A stretch of 64,000 nt of DNA from Lachnoanaerobaculum sp. ICM7 (GCF_000287675.1 NZ_ALJL01000001.1:1-64000), one strand, 5' to 3'; shown: positions 1-8,825, numbered from the stretch's first letter. Numbers and translations: made by a program. Notes: generated by a model from the sequence alone, not told the origin.

Positions 1-598
1 TTTAGTGTTTATAGTGATAGTTGGCATAGAGTATTTGAATGAAAAAAGAAGAGATAGAGCACTTAAATACTATAATGAAATATCTACTACAGTAATTTTA
101 GCAGGTACACTGGGAATGGACTTGGAATGCAGTGATAATAAAGGGAATACTTGGGTTATAAACGGGAGTGATATAAGTTTACTTGACATAGTTACTAAGG
201 ATATTACAGATTATATATCAGGGGAGAAGCAGAGTCTTTACAACTACAAAATTATAAAAAATGAATATATACAGAAATATATAGATAATTTTAATGACAA
301 TATGAAGCATATAAGAATAAGTGGAGAGAACGGAGCAGGAATTCCTATCCCACCAAAGACTATATCTGAGGGAGAGGGAATGGAGGAGTTTCAAGAAATA
401 AAGAATTTAGATGAACTGACAACATATATGCACAAATTAACAAAAAATGGTGAATATTATCTGTATGCTCTTTATGTGGTTGGATTAGACGGAACGGGAT
501 TTAGTGGTAGAATAACATATAAATCAGATACTGGAGAAGAAAAAATCATATATGAATATGGGGTATTGTATTTAGGAGATTTATTCGAAAAATATTAA
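1..598 (+). CDS. Membrane-anchored immunity-like protein, family A (5' cut by window edge)
   Basis: The reading frame is open to the left edge. Alignment with the next gene shows that its start and most of the N-terminal membrane segment lie outside the window; the first in-frame GTG here is internal. The visible part ends the membrane helix (FIVIVGI), then has a basic stretch and an extracytoplasmic-looking domain with the motif FNDNMKHIRI and the tail motif GLDGTG, both shared by all the tandem paralogs in this window and by the C-termini of the two DUF4280 effectors. I infer an immunity or decoy protein for a contact-delivered effector; the family is not one I can name. Confidence 0.6.
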   Translation, partial: LVFIVIVGIEYLNEKRRDRALKYYNEISTTVILAGTLGMDLECSDNKGNTWVINGSDISLLDIVTKDITDYISGEKQSLYNYKIIKNEYIQKYIDNFNDNMKHIRISGENGAGIPIPPKTISEGEGMEEFQEIKNLDELTTYMHKLTKNGEYYLYALYVVGLDGTGFSGRITYKSDTGEEKIIYEYGVLYLGDLFEKY

Positions 599-647
599 AA
601 TAATTTCGATTAAAGTATTATGGAAATATTTTAACTAAGGGGAATAT

Positions 648-1322
648 ATGAATGCGATTGAGAAGAATAAACTTAAGGTAATCCTAGTAATTACAAGTAT
701 ATTGACTTTAGTGTTTATAGTGATAGTTGGCATAGAGTATTTGAATGAAAAAAGAAGAGATAGAGCACTTAAATACTATAATGAGATATCTACTACAGTA
801 ATTCTGGCAGATACACTGGGAATGGACTTGGAATGCAGTGATAATAAAGGGAAAAGTTGGATAATTACGAATCAGAATGAAAGCTTTACTGATATAGTCA
901 GCCAAGATATTGCAGACTATATATCAGGGAAGAAAAGTAGCCTTTATAACTACAAAATCATAGAAAATGAAAATATGCAGAAATATATAGATAATTTTAA
1001 TGACAATATGAAACATATAAGGATAAGTGGAGAGAACGGAGCAGGAATTACAATTCCACCAAAGACTATATCAGAGAGCGAAGGAATGGAGAAGTTTGAA
1101 GAAATAAAGAATTTGGAGGAACTCATAGCATACATGCACAAACTAACAAAAAATGGTGAATATTATTTGTATGCTCTTTCAGTAATAGGATTAGATGGTT
1201 CAGGCTTAAATGGTAGGATAACATTTGATATGGGTGATGGAACGGAAAATGTTATACATGAGAGTGGAACAATAGGTATTAGAGAATTATTTACTATGAC
1301 ATATAGAACTTATGAATATTAG
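648..1322 (+). CDS. Membrane-anchored immunity-like protein, family A
   Basis: A 224-residue protein with AAGGGG nine bases before ATG. Residues about 9-28 form one hydrophobic helix with a basic N-terminus (MNAIEKNKLK), so the rest should face outward. It is nearly identical to the preceding partial gene from the helix onward, with a variable block around residues 55-75 and another at the C-terminus. FNDNMKHIRI and GLDGSG match the family signature seen in the downstream arrays. The tandem copy and the membrane anchor fit an immunity protein against a toxin arriving from outside. That role is inferred from context only. Confidence 0.6.
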   Translation: MNAIEKNKLKVILVITSILTLVFIVIVGIEYLNEKRRDRALKYYNEISTTVILADTLGMDLECSDNKGKSWIITNQNESFTDIVSQDIADYISGKKSSLYNYKIIENENMQKYIDNFNDNMKHIRISGENGAGITIPPKTISESEGMEKFEEIKNLEELIAYMHKLTKNGEYYLYALSVIGLDGSGLNGRITFDMGDGTENVIHESGTIGIRELFTMTYRTYEY

Positions 1323-1450
1323 AGAGGTGAAAAAGTTGGAGGTGAATGGTCCTATGTCAAGATTTAGCGCAAATTAAAATGAGAGGTTCTACCGGTTAAG
1401 ACGCCGGAAGAACATGTGCCTTATTATATAGCTTTTCAAACTCATTAGTA

Positions 1451-1499
1451 GATTAGTTTATTATATTTATTTAGAAAAAAATATAAAGATAAGATTTAA
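1451..1499 (+). pseudogene. 3' end remnant of a family B immunity-like gene
   Basis: These bases repeat, with few changes, the last codons of the gene that ends at 2181: ISLLYLFRKKYKDK followed by TAA and the same AAGGAGACAT spacer. Nothing upstream continues the frame, so only the tail of a former array member is left. The 120 bases before it (1323-1450) have no intact frame and I could not assign them. Confidence 0.7.
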
Positions 1500-1509
1500 G
1501 GAGACATCT

Positions 1510-2181
1510 ATGATAGGGGTAAAGGGTAAATTAAAGTCTAGATGGGTTTTATGTTTTATAATATTTTTCATAGTATTATTAATATATGGAAATCATTTAT
1601 TTAAGGAAAGAGCTAAAAAATTGGAAGATATGAGAAAAAAAGAATCATTAGAATTTATGGATGATGGCTGGAAAAAATACAGAATGATGCTGTATGCCGG
1701 TGCAAATATGGAGTATACAGATAGTGAAGGAAATATCAGAGTAATAGAAACAGAGCCTGTGCTTCTAGATGTATTTGATGAAGCTATAAATCCATATATT
1801 TTAGGCAAGACACCTTCCCTCGGCTCTTTTTGGATAACTGAGGGAGAAGAAACATCAGAACGGATAAAAAACTTCAATGATAATATGTTGCACTTAAAGA
1901 TATGGAATAATCGGGAGGGTAGATATATGACTATTGCTGAGAATGAGGGATTGGAAGAATTTAAAGATATAAATAGTTTTGAAGAACTGTGGGCTTATAT
2001 GAATAAGCGAAATGATGAAGGAGTTATATATATTAATGAACTTGACATAGTTGGGCATGACAGAACAGGTCGACCAGGAAAGTTTATATATGATTATGGG
2101 AATGGAGAAAGTAAAGAAATATCAGAGAATGTGATTAGTTTATTATATCTATTTAGAAAAAAATATAAAGATAAGCTTTAA
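1510..2181 (+). CDS. Membrane-anchored immunity-like protein, family B
   Basis: A 223-residue protein with AAGGAG placed seven bases before ATG. One membrane helix (about residues 13-30, FIIFFIVLLIYG) follows a basic start; next come a charged coiled stretch (ERAKKLEDMRKKE) and an outward domain. Residues from about 105 to the end match the C-terminus of the DUF4280 effector at 4308-6365: IKNFNDNMLHLKIWNNREG and FIYDYGNGESKE are common to both. The variable block is the NNREGRY type. The gene is almost identical in its first 60 codons to the copy at 6376. I infer immunity or decoy function; biochemical activity is unknown. Confidence 0.62.
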   Translation: MIGVKGKLKSRWVLCFIIFFIVLLIYGNHLFKERAKKLEDMRKKESLEFMDDGWKKYRMMLYAGANMEYTDSEGNIRVIETEPVLLDVFDEAINPYILGKTPSLGSFWITEGEETSERIKNFNDNMLHLKIWNNREGRYMTIAENEGLEEFKDINSFEELWAYMNKRNDEGVIYINELDIVGHDRTGRPGKFIYDYGNGESKEISENVISLLYLFRKKYKDKL

Positions 2182-2191
2182 GGAGACATTG

Positions 2192-2866
2192 ATGATAAGG
2201 GAAAAGGGTAAGTTAAAGTTTAGGTGGATTTTATGCTTCATAATATTTTCCTTTGTATTATTGATATATGGAAATCATTTATTTAAGGAAAGAGCTAAAA
2301 AATTGGAAGATATGAGAAAAAAAGAAGCATTGGAATTTATGGAAGATGGCTGGAAGAAATACAGAATGATGCTGTATGCCGGTGCAAATATGGAGTATAC
2401 AGATAGTAAAGGAAATATCAGAGTAATAGAAACTGAACCGGTACTGTTGTATATATATGATGAAGTTATAAAGCCATATATTTTAGGTAAGACACCTTCC
2501 CTCGGCTCTTTTCGGATAGCTGAAGGTAAAAGAACATCAGAATTTATAAAAAACTTTAATGATAATATGAAACATGTAAAGATATGGGGTGCACATAAGA
2601 ACAGGTATATATCAATTGCTGAAAATGAGGGATTGGAAGAGTTTAAAGATATAAATAGTTTTGAAGAACTGTGGGAATATATGAATAAACAAAATGACGA
2701 AGGAGTTATATATATTAATGAACTTGACATAGTTGGATATGACAGAACAGGACAAGATGCAAAGTTTATATATGATTATGGGAATGGAAAAATTAAAGAA
2801 TTATCAATCAATAGGATTAGCTTAGTTAATTTATTTGGCTTATTGAAGGAGGAATATAGGGAATAG
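2192..2866 (+). CDS. Membrane-anchored immunity-like protein, family B
   Basis: The ATG at 2192 is chosen over the TTG just before it because AGGAG at 2181-2185 is then six bases away. The 224-residue product has the family B layout: basic start, one membrane helix, charged linker, outward domain with FNDNMKHVKIW and YDYGNGK. It carries the GAHKNRY variable block instead of NNREGRY, so it is a mosaic of the same alleles found in the 6376-8751 array. It starts ten bases after the preceding stop and is probably co-transcribed. Confidence 0.6.
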   Translation: MIREKGKLKFRWILCFIIFSFVLLIYGNHLFKERAKKLEDMRKKEALEFMEDGWKKYRMMLYAGANMEYTDSKGNIRVIETEPVLLYIYDEVIKPYILGKTPSLGSFRIAEGKRTSEFIKNFNDNMKHVKIWGAHKNRYISIAENEGLEEFKDINSFEELWEYMNKQNDEGVIYINELDIVGYDRTGQDAKFIYDYGNGKIKELSINRISLVNLFGLLKEEYRE

Positions 2867-2889
2867 CTTTATAAGGAGTATTATTGTAA

Positions 2890-3122
2890 TGGGGAACAGC
2901 ATTTGATTTTTGTAGAAATGATGGGAATGATCCATATTATGATAAAGATGGATTCTTTAGTAAAGTTGGTGCAATAGGGAAATCTATAGGTCTTGAATGG
3001 GGTGGAGATTGGAAAACGCCGTAGATAAACACCATTTTCAACTACCTGATTGGGGAAGCACTACCAAAGAGTTGAAACAACAATATGGAACACCGGATGA
3101 ATTTGAAAAAATCTGGAATTAA
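2890..3122 (+). pseudogene. Frameshifted C-terminal fragment of an M15-type (VanY/L-Ala-D-Glu) peptidase toxin domain
   Basis: Read from 2890, the frame gives TAFDFCRND, then SKVGAIGKSIGLEWGGDWKT, then hits TAG; shifting by one base at about 3019 continues as VDKHHFQLPDWG to a stop at 3122. The pattern G/T-x-AFDF...GL-WGGDW...D-HHFQ is that of zinc D,L/D,D-peptidases of the M15 (Peptidase_M15_4) family, where the Asp and the final His bind zinc. The N-terminal half and any delivery domain are missing. With the lipoprotein gene 18 bases downstream it looks like a displaced polymorphic-toxin tip beside its immunity gene. Confidence 0.72.
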
Positions 3123-3140
3123 TAAGGGATAGAGATTGGC

Positions 3141-3665
3141 ATGAAGAGTAATATTAAAGTTCTAAGTTTATTTTTTGTATTATGTATATTAATAACAGGA
3201 TGCAAGAACTCCTCATTTAACAAAAAAATAAATATCAATAATATAAATAGTGATATAAGTGGATTTTATAAAAAATTTTCGACTGATTATTTAGATGAAG
3301 AGATAACAGTTGTTAATAAAGATATAATAGGCCGGGATGGGGAAGTAGTAGAATATATTGATGCAAATAATAAGGTGTCAAGATGTACTGTAATAATTTA
3401 CGGAGAAAATGAAAAATCGACTTCAGAATATTATTTTATAGATGGTTATATATATGTAACGACATTAAAAGAATACTATACATATCCTATATATTATTCA
3501 TATAATAGGCCTCTAGATATAATGTACAGAACATTTGATGAGGCAGTTAGTTATGATGGCATGATTTATGAGCTTGTAAATGGAGAATTTATTAAAAAAA
3601 ATATAGAAGATATAAAAATACCTTATACATCATTACAGGAGATAAATGAAGCAACAGGTGAGTGA
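3141..3665 (+). CDS. Lipoprotein, putative immunity to the adjacent peptidase toxin
   Basis: A 174-residue protein with a lipoprotein signal peptide ending in the lipobox ITGC (Cys at residue 21), so it should sit on the outer face of the membrane. The rest is polar, Tyr-rich and matches no family I recognise. It directly follows the broken M15 peptidase domain; a surface lipoprotein is the expected location for protection against a peptidoglycan-cutting toxin. Immunity is inferred from that placement. Confidence 0.6.
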   Translation: MKSNIKVLSLFFVLCILITGCKNSSFNKKININNINSDISGFYKKFSTDYLDEEITVVNKDIIGRDGEVVEYIDANNKVSRCTVIIYGENEKSTSEYYFIDGYIYVTTLKEYYTYPIYYSYNRPLDIMYRTFDEAVSYDGMIYELVNGEFIKKNIEDIKIPYTSLQEINEATGE

Positions 3666-3686
3666 GGTGAGAAAAGTTTAACTGAT

Positions 3687-4273
3687 ATTGAAAGTTTTTA
3701 ACAGAGATTAGAAATTATATTGTTACTTCATGCAATATAAAAAGTAACGGAGATGTTCACTATATGACTTTGGAAGTGAGTATAGATGATGATGAAAACA
3801 ATTCTGATGATAAGGCGTTCCTAAACTACGCTACAGTATATTCTTCACCTGAAGGAGGGAGTTGGTATTGTATGCCTGAAGTCGGAGATAGGGTAATAGT
3901 GAAATTTCCTGATGCAAATGAACAAAATGTATATGTACAAAATGCTTTTCATGTAGGCAGTGCAGGCGGTCGTGACAATCCTGAAATTAAATTTTTCAAA
4001 AATAAAGAAGGGAAGGAAATCAGATTGAGTCCTGAAAGTGTACTTATTACAGATAATAACGGTTCAAGTATAGAACTTAAAGATGATAAAGGAATAAGTA
4101 TAAAAAGTAGCGGAATGATATCAATAGTTGCAAAAACTGAAGTGTTTATAGAAAGCAGTAATGCAGGTATAAGTTTAATATCGCCGACATCAGTACAAAT
4201 AACACAAAACGGAACTCAGATAGAAATGAATGACGGGATAGCCAATAAAGGAAGTAAAGTATACTTAGGATAG
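3687..4273 (+). pseudogene. Deleted vgrG remnant (spike C-terminus only)
   Basis: From about 3770 this is nearly base-for-base the 3' third of the vgrG at 26424-27782. Upstream, 3687-3722 matches the spacer before that vgrG, including the last codons of its upstream neighbour, and 3726-3768 matches a stretch about 230 bases inside the gene. Two internal deletions therefore removed most of the gpD-like part. An open frame of 169 codons from ATG 3764 still encodes the OB/needle part (GGSWYCMPEVGDRV and the SIELKDDKG repeat region). It could be translated, but lacks the trimer base needed for a VgrG. Confidence 0.8.
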
Positions 4274-4307
4274 AATATTGATACGAGCTACATTGCGGGA
4301 GGTATGT

Positions 4308-6365
4308 ATGAAAGAAAAAAATCAGGCGGAATGGATATATGAAGTATTAGGTAAGAAAAAAGGGATTTTGGGGGCATCTATAAGGGAGCTTACAGATGCA
4401 GAAGAGAAAAAGATCAAAGACAAAATGTTGCAGTATTGGAAAGAACATAATGATGAAAGCACAGAATTTCTTGTTAACGGTGCAATACTTTGTTGTAGTC
4501 GTGGAAGTGATTATTCTACACTGAATAGTGCAGATCATGGTGTTTATACCGACAGCAGTGAAATCGGGGCTCTTGCAAATACCGATGATAAAAAATTTGA
4601 CGGATTTGTTTCATGTTCAAAATGGAATGAAGAACCGCTTGTAAGCAAACATATGTGCCGTTTTAAACTTGGAGAATGGAGAAATGTTAGAAAGAGTGTT
4701 ACCATAAACGGTAAATATGCCTTAGATACAAACTCATATTTACCATGCAAGCATGGAGGAATAATATCACCTGTAACATCGGGACAGGAGTATACACTAA
4801 GTACATCCTATAATAAGTATCCGAGATTTTTAAATGATGACGGCACATTGGATGAATTAATTATTAAAAAATTGTTGTTAAGAAATGTACAACATATGAA
4901 AGAGAATGAGATAGATGCCCTTATTAAGTTGGGAATATATTTATGTATATGTACAGATGTGGAGAAACTGAAAAAGATTGTTTGTTGTGCATATTTAAAG
5001 CAGTTTTATAGAAATGAAGTTGAAGAGCAGTTTTATCAATATACACTTCTTGATAACTTTATATATGTAGCATCTTGGGCTACTGCATATGCAAGATTTT
5101 GCAGCCTACGTAACAGGGTAGATATAAAGTTTCCTCCAACATGGGATAAACTTGGTAATACTGCTGCCAAGTTGAAGCGATATGTAAATGAGAAAATATT
5201 TTCTGACGCAAAGCCGGATGTGGACAGAACAGAGGTAGATGCTATAAAAATGCAAATTTTAAACGTAAAATTATTGGATACAATATTGCTGGCAGGGAAT
5301 ATATATACAACAGTATTGGATATAGATAGAGTTTATAATATTAAGTTTGATAGTGGGTCGAATACAGGAGTAATGGTATATAATTTACGCTATTACGAAG
5401 GAGAGCTTGAGAAAAGAAGAGTTACAGTACAAGACGGAATACATATGAGGGATGTAGATAAATATATAGTTACACCTATACTACAGGAGGCTTATATTTA
5501 TATAACCTCAGGGGATAATAAGTTCGACAGTATTGCTGAGATTTCAAATTTGGTAGTAGGGAGTGTGGATGCTAAAAAATCCGGAGAGACAACTGTAATA
5601 ACATGGGGAACTTCGGGAATTTCAGTAGCATTGTCAATAATACCTGCTTTAGCATCAGCACCTTTTGCAGCACCATTGGGAGTTGCCTGCACTGTAATAG
5701 GTCTGGCAGTAGGTGAGGCTGATGCAAAGAGAAGCAATAAGGAAAGTAAGACAAATAAACAATTGTATCTGGAGGCAAACTATGAAAATACAAATGTGAT
5801 AAGGTTGAGTGAGTGTATGTCATTGTATACAGCTATCACATTGAGAACTACACCGATACTGAAAAAGAACGAAAGCACGTGGTTATCGTATAAGAGAGAA
5901 CTTAACAATAGAAAAGTTAATTCTAAGAGTAGTGGTAAATTAACACCTGATGATAATATAACTGCGGGAGATATGCAGGTTAATACATTAGGAAATAATT
6001 ACAGTTATTATATCAGTGTATTTGACAGTTACGAGACAAATGAAATGATAAAAAACTTCAATGATAATATGTTGCACTTAAAGATATGGAATAATCGTGA
6101 GGGCAGATACAGGACTATTTCTGAGAATGAGGGATTGGAAGAGTTTCAGGAATTGAAAACTATATATGAAGTTTTTGAGTATATGAATAGGAGAAATGAT
6201 GAAAATATTTTATATATCAATGAACTTGAAACAATAGGATACGATAGAACGGGTCAATCCGGAAAGTTTATATATGATTATGGGAATGGAGAAAGTAAAA
6301 AAATGGCAGTTAGTACGATTAGCTTAGTATCTTTATTTAAAGTACAATATAAAGAACAGTTTTAA
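4308..6365 (+). CDS. DUF4280 PAAR-like tip effector with variable C-terminal region
   Basis: A 685-residue protein; ATG 4308 is preceded by GGGAGG. Residues about 45-170 form the DUF4280/PAAR-like module (GAILCCSRGSDYSTL, CSKW, YLPCKHGGIISPVTSGQ), which caps the spike of contractile injection systems. The first 200 residues are almost identical to the protein at 27817, after which the two diverge as polymorphic toxins do. Residues about 431-469 are a Gly/Ala-rich hydrophobic stretch broken by PAL and PFAAP, compatible with a membrane-inserting hairpin. Residues 565-685 copy the outward domain of the family B proteins encoded next. I infer a membrane-targeting effector; the toxic activity is unproven. 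Confidence 0.7.
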   Translation: MKEKNQAEWIYEVLGKKKGILGASIRELTDAEEKKIKDKMLQYWKEHNDESTEFLVNGAILCCSRGSDYSTLNSADHGVYTDSSEIGALANTDDKKFDGFVSCSKWNEEPLVSKHMCRFKLGEWRNVRKSVTINGKYALDTNSYLPCKHGGIISPVTSGQEYTLSTSYNKYPRFLNDDGTLDELIIKKLLLRNVQHMKENEIDALIKLGIYLCICTDVEKLKKIVCCAYLKQFYRNEVEEQFYQYTLLDNFIYVASWATAYARFCSLRNRVDIKFPPTWDKLGNTAAKLKRYVNEKIFSDAKPDVDRTEVDAIKMQILNVKLLDTILLAGNIYTTVLDIDRVYNIKFDSGSNTGVMVYNLRYYEGELEKRRVTVQDGIHMRDVDKYIVTPILQEAYIYITSGDNKFDSIAEISNLVVGSVDAKKSGETTVITWGTSGISVALSIIPALASAPFAAPLGVACTVIGLAVGEADAKRSNKESKTNKQLYLEANYENTNVIRLSECMSLYTAITLRTTPILKKNESTWLSYKRELNNRKVNSKSSGKLTPDDNITAGDMQVNTLGNNYSYYISVFDSYETNEMIKNFNDNMLHLKIWNNREGRYRTISENEGLEEFQELKTIYEVFEYMNRRNDENILYINELETIGYDRTGQSGKFIYDYGNGESKKMAVSTISLVSLFKVQYKEQF

Positions 6366-6375
6366 GGAGACATTT

Positions 6376-7047
6376 ATGATAGGGGTAAAGGGTAAATTAA
6401 AGTCTAGATGGGTTTTATGTTTTATAATATTTTCCTTAGCATTATTGATATATGGAAATCATTTATTTAAGGAAAGAGCTAAAAAACTGGAAGATATGAG
6501 AAAAAAAGAATCATTAGAATTTATGGAAGATGGCTGGAAGAAATACAGAATGATGTTGTATGCCGGTGCAAATATGGAGTATACAGATAGTGAAGGAAAT
6601 ATCAGAATAATAGAAACTGAACCCGCGCTTTTAGATATATATGATGAAGTTATAAAGCCATATATTTTAGGTGATTTACCCACCCTTGGCTCCTTTCAGA
6701 TAACTGAAGGTGAAGAAACATTAGAACTGATAAAAAATTTTAATGATAATATGTTGCATGTAAAGATATGGAGTGCACATAAGAACAGGTATATAACGAT
6801 TGCAGAGAACGAGGGGTTGGAAGAATTTGAGGATATAAATGGTTTTGAAGAACTATGGAAATATATGAATAAACGAAATGACGAAAATATTTTATATATG
6901 AATGAGCTTGATATAGTTGGAAACGACAGAACAGGTCGGTCCGGAAAGTTTATATATGATTATGGAAATGGAGAAAGTAAAGAAATATCAGTGAGTGTGA
7001 TTAGTTTATTTGAATTGTTTAATGACAAGTACAAAGATTGGTCATAA
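6376..7047 (+). CDS. Membrane-anchored immunity-like protein, family B
   Basis: First of four tandem copies behind the DUF4280 effector, starting ten bases after its stop with the same AAGGAGACAT spacer as at 1500. It has 223 residues: basic start, one membrane helix (about 13-30), charged linker, outward domain. The variable block is HVKIWSAHKNRY, unlike the effector's NNREGRY block, and the YILGDLPTLGSF segment is found only here and, as GNLSTLGSF, in the truncated copy at 8422. Position directly after the effector makes a protective role likely. Confidence 0.63.
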   Translation: MIGVKGKLKSRWVLCFIIFSLALLIYGNHLFKERAKKLEDMRKKESLEFMEDGWKKYRMMLYAGANMEYTDSEGNIRIIETEPALLDIYDEVIKPYILGDLPTLGSFQITEGEETLELIKNFNDNMLHVKIWSAHKNRYITIAENEGLEEFEDINGFEELWKYMNKRNDENILYMNELDIVGNDRTGRSGKFIYDYGNGESKEISVSVISLFELFNDKYKDWS

Positions 7048-7057
7048 GGAGAAACTT

Positions 7058-7729
7058 ATGGTTAGAATAAAGAGTAGACTAAAGTTTAGGTGGATTTTAT
7101 ACTTCGTAATATTTTCCCTAGCATTATTAATATATGGAAATCATTTATTTAGGGAAAGAGCTAAAAAACTGGAAGATATGAGAAAAAAAGAAGCATTGGA
7201 ATTTATGGAAGATGGCTGGAAGAAATACAGAATGATGCTGTATGCCGGTGCAAATATGGAGTATACAGATAGTGAAGGAAATATCAGAATAATAGAAACT
7301 GAACCCGTGCTTTTAGATATATATGATGAAGTTGTAAAACCTTATATTTTAGGTAAGATACCCAGCTTAGGCTCCTTTCAAATAACTGAGGGTGAAGAAA
7401 CATCAGAACTGATACAAAATTTTAATGATAATATGAAACATATAAAGATATGGAGTGCACATGAGAATAGATATATAACGATTGCTGAGAATGAGGGGTT
7501 GGAAGAGTTTGAGGATATAAATAGTTTTGAAGAACTGTGGGAGTATATGAATAGGCGAAATGACGAAAATATTTTATATATGAATGAGCTTGATATAGTT
7601 GGATATGACAGAACAGGTCAACCCGGAAAGTTTATATATGATTACGGAAATGGAGAAATTAAAGAAATATCAATTAATATAATAAGTTTATTTGATTTAT
7701 TTAAAGACAAGTATAAAGAATGGTCATAA
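7058..7729 (+). CDS. Membrane-anchored immunity-like protein, family B
   Basis: ATG 7058 (MVRIKSRLKFRW) is chosen because AAGGAG at 7046-7051 overlaps the previous stop and lies six bases upstream; longer in-frame starts would lie inside the previous gene. The 223-residue product has the common single-helix layout and the SAHENRY block. Its last codons and the following spacer recur after the next gene, showing that the repeat unit is about 682 bases including the ribosome site. Confidence 0.62.
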   Translation: MVRIKSRLKFRWILYFVIFSLALLIYGNHLFRERAKKLEDMRKKEALEFMEDGWKKYRMMLYAGANMEYTDSEGNIRIIETEPVLLDIYDEVVKPYILGKIPSLGSFQITEGEETSELIQNFNDNMKHIKIWSAHENRYITIAENEGLEEFEDINSFEELWEYMNRRNDENILYMNELDIVGYDRTGQPGKFIYDYGNGEIKEISINIISLFDLFKDKYKEWS

Positions 7730-7739
7730 GGAGAAGCTT

Positions 7740-8411
7740 ATGGTTAGAATAAAGAGAGGGTTAAAGTTTAGGTGGATTTTATGCTTCGTAATATTTTCCC
7801 TAGCATTATTAATATATGGAAATCATTTATTTAGGGAAAGAGCTAAAAAACTGGAAGATATGAGAAAAAAAGAAGCATTGGAATTTATGGATGATGGCTG
7901 GAAGAAATACAGAATGATGCAGTATGCAGGTGCAAATATGGAGTATACCGATAGTAAAGGAAATATCAAAGTAATAGAAACAGAACCTGTGCTTATAGAT
8001 ATATTTGATGAAGCTATAGACCCTTATATTTTAGGTAAGACACCTTCCCTCGGCTCTTTTCGGATAACTGAGGGAGAAGAAACTTTAGAACTGATACAAA
8101 ACTTCAATGATAATATGTCGCACTTAAAGATATGGAATAATCGTGAGGGCAGATATATGACTATTTCTGAGAATGAGGGATTGGAAGAGTTTAAAGATAT
8201 AAATAGTTTTGAAGAACTGTGGGAATATATGAATAAGCAAAATGATGAAGGAGTTATATATATAAATGAACTTGACATAGTTGGACATGACAGAACAGGT
8301 CGACCCGGAAAGTTTATATATGATTATGGTAATGGAGAGAGTAAAGAAATATCAGAGAATGTGATTATTTTATTTGAATTATTTAAGGACAAGTATAAAG
8401 ATTGGTCATAA
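7740..8411 (+). CDS. Membrane-anchored immunity-like protein, family B (effector-type block)
   Basis: ATG 7740 follows AAGGAG overlapping the stop at 7729. The 223-residue protein carries the block HLKIWNNREGRYMTISENEG, the closest match in the array to the effector at 4308; about 95 bases from 8096 differ from the effector gene at 6050 by only a few changes. It is therefore the best candidate for the cognate partner, or for the latest donor or recipient of gene conversion. Layout: basic start, one membrane helix, outward domain ending in YDYGNGESKE. Confidence 0.63.
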   Translation: MVRIKRGLKFRWILCFVIFSLALLIYGNHLFRERAKKLEDMRKKEALEFMDDGWKKYRMMQYAGANMEYTDSKGNIKVIETEPVLIDIFDEAIDPYILGKTPSLGSFRITEGEETLELIQNFNDNMSHLKIWNNREGRYMTISENEGLEEFKDINSFEELWEYMNKQNDEGVIYINELDIVGHDRTGRPGKFIYDYGNGESKEISENVIILFELFKDKYKDWS

Positions 8412-8421
8412 GGAGAAGCTT

Positions 8422-8751
8422 ATGGTTAGAATAAAGAGTAGATTAAAGTTTAGGTGGATTTTATGTTTCATAATATTTTCCTTAGCATTATTAATATATG
8501 GAAATCACTTATTTAAGCAAAGAGCTAAAAAACTGGAAGATATGAGAAAAAAAGAATCATTAGAATTTATGAAAGATGGCTGGAAGAAATACAGAATGAT
8601 GTTGTATGCCGGTGCAAATATGGAGTATATAGATAGTGAAGGAAATATCAGAATAATAGAAACTGAACCGGTACTGTTGAATATATATGATGAAGTTATA
8701 AAGCCATATATTTTAGGTAATTTATCTACCCTTGGCTCCTTTCAAATATAG
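8422..8751 (+). pseudogene. Truncated family B immunity-like gene
   Basis: ATG 8422 has AAGGAG overlapping the previous stop. The frame follows the family through the membrane helix to YILGNLSTLGSFQI and then ends at TAG 8751, giving 109 residues instead of 223. All of the conserved FNDNM and YDYGNG half is absent. Sequence after 8751 is unrelated, so this is the broken right edge of the array. A membrane-bound stub may still be made. Confidence 0.75.
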
Positions 8752-8762
8752 GTCATATTTTT

Positions 8763-8825
8763 TTAATCAAATTTAAAGATATAATAAGCATCATAAATGT
8801 CTAAAATTTTAGCTGGGTCGTTCAT
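8763..8825 (-). CDS. Possible 20-codon small ORF or gene start remnant
   Basis: On the minus strand a very strong GGAGGAGG is placed seven bases before ATG and the frame MNDPAKILDIYDAYYIFKFD ends in TAA. The ribosome site is much better than chance would give, yet the product has no family I recognise. It may be the 5' end of a gene cut by the rearrangement that also truncated the array at 8751, or a genuine small peptide. Confidence 0.35.
   Translation of the reverse strand: MNDPAKILDIYDAYYIFKFD

Noticed and set aside
1380-1420. CCGG...CCGG hairpin as a terminator
   Set aside because: Short arms with a mismatch and no T-run; more likely chance in debris sequence.
2275-2730. Minus-strand frame of 151 codons in the family B gene
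   Set aside because: It mirrors the codons of the conserved family and recurs, shortened, behind every array copy; no start signal.
4308-6365. Rhs or RHS-repeat toxin
   Set aside because: No YD repeats, no PxxxxDPxGL cleavage motif. The protein is a DUF4280 type instead.
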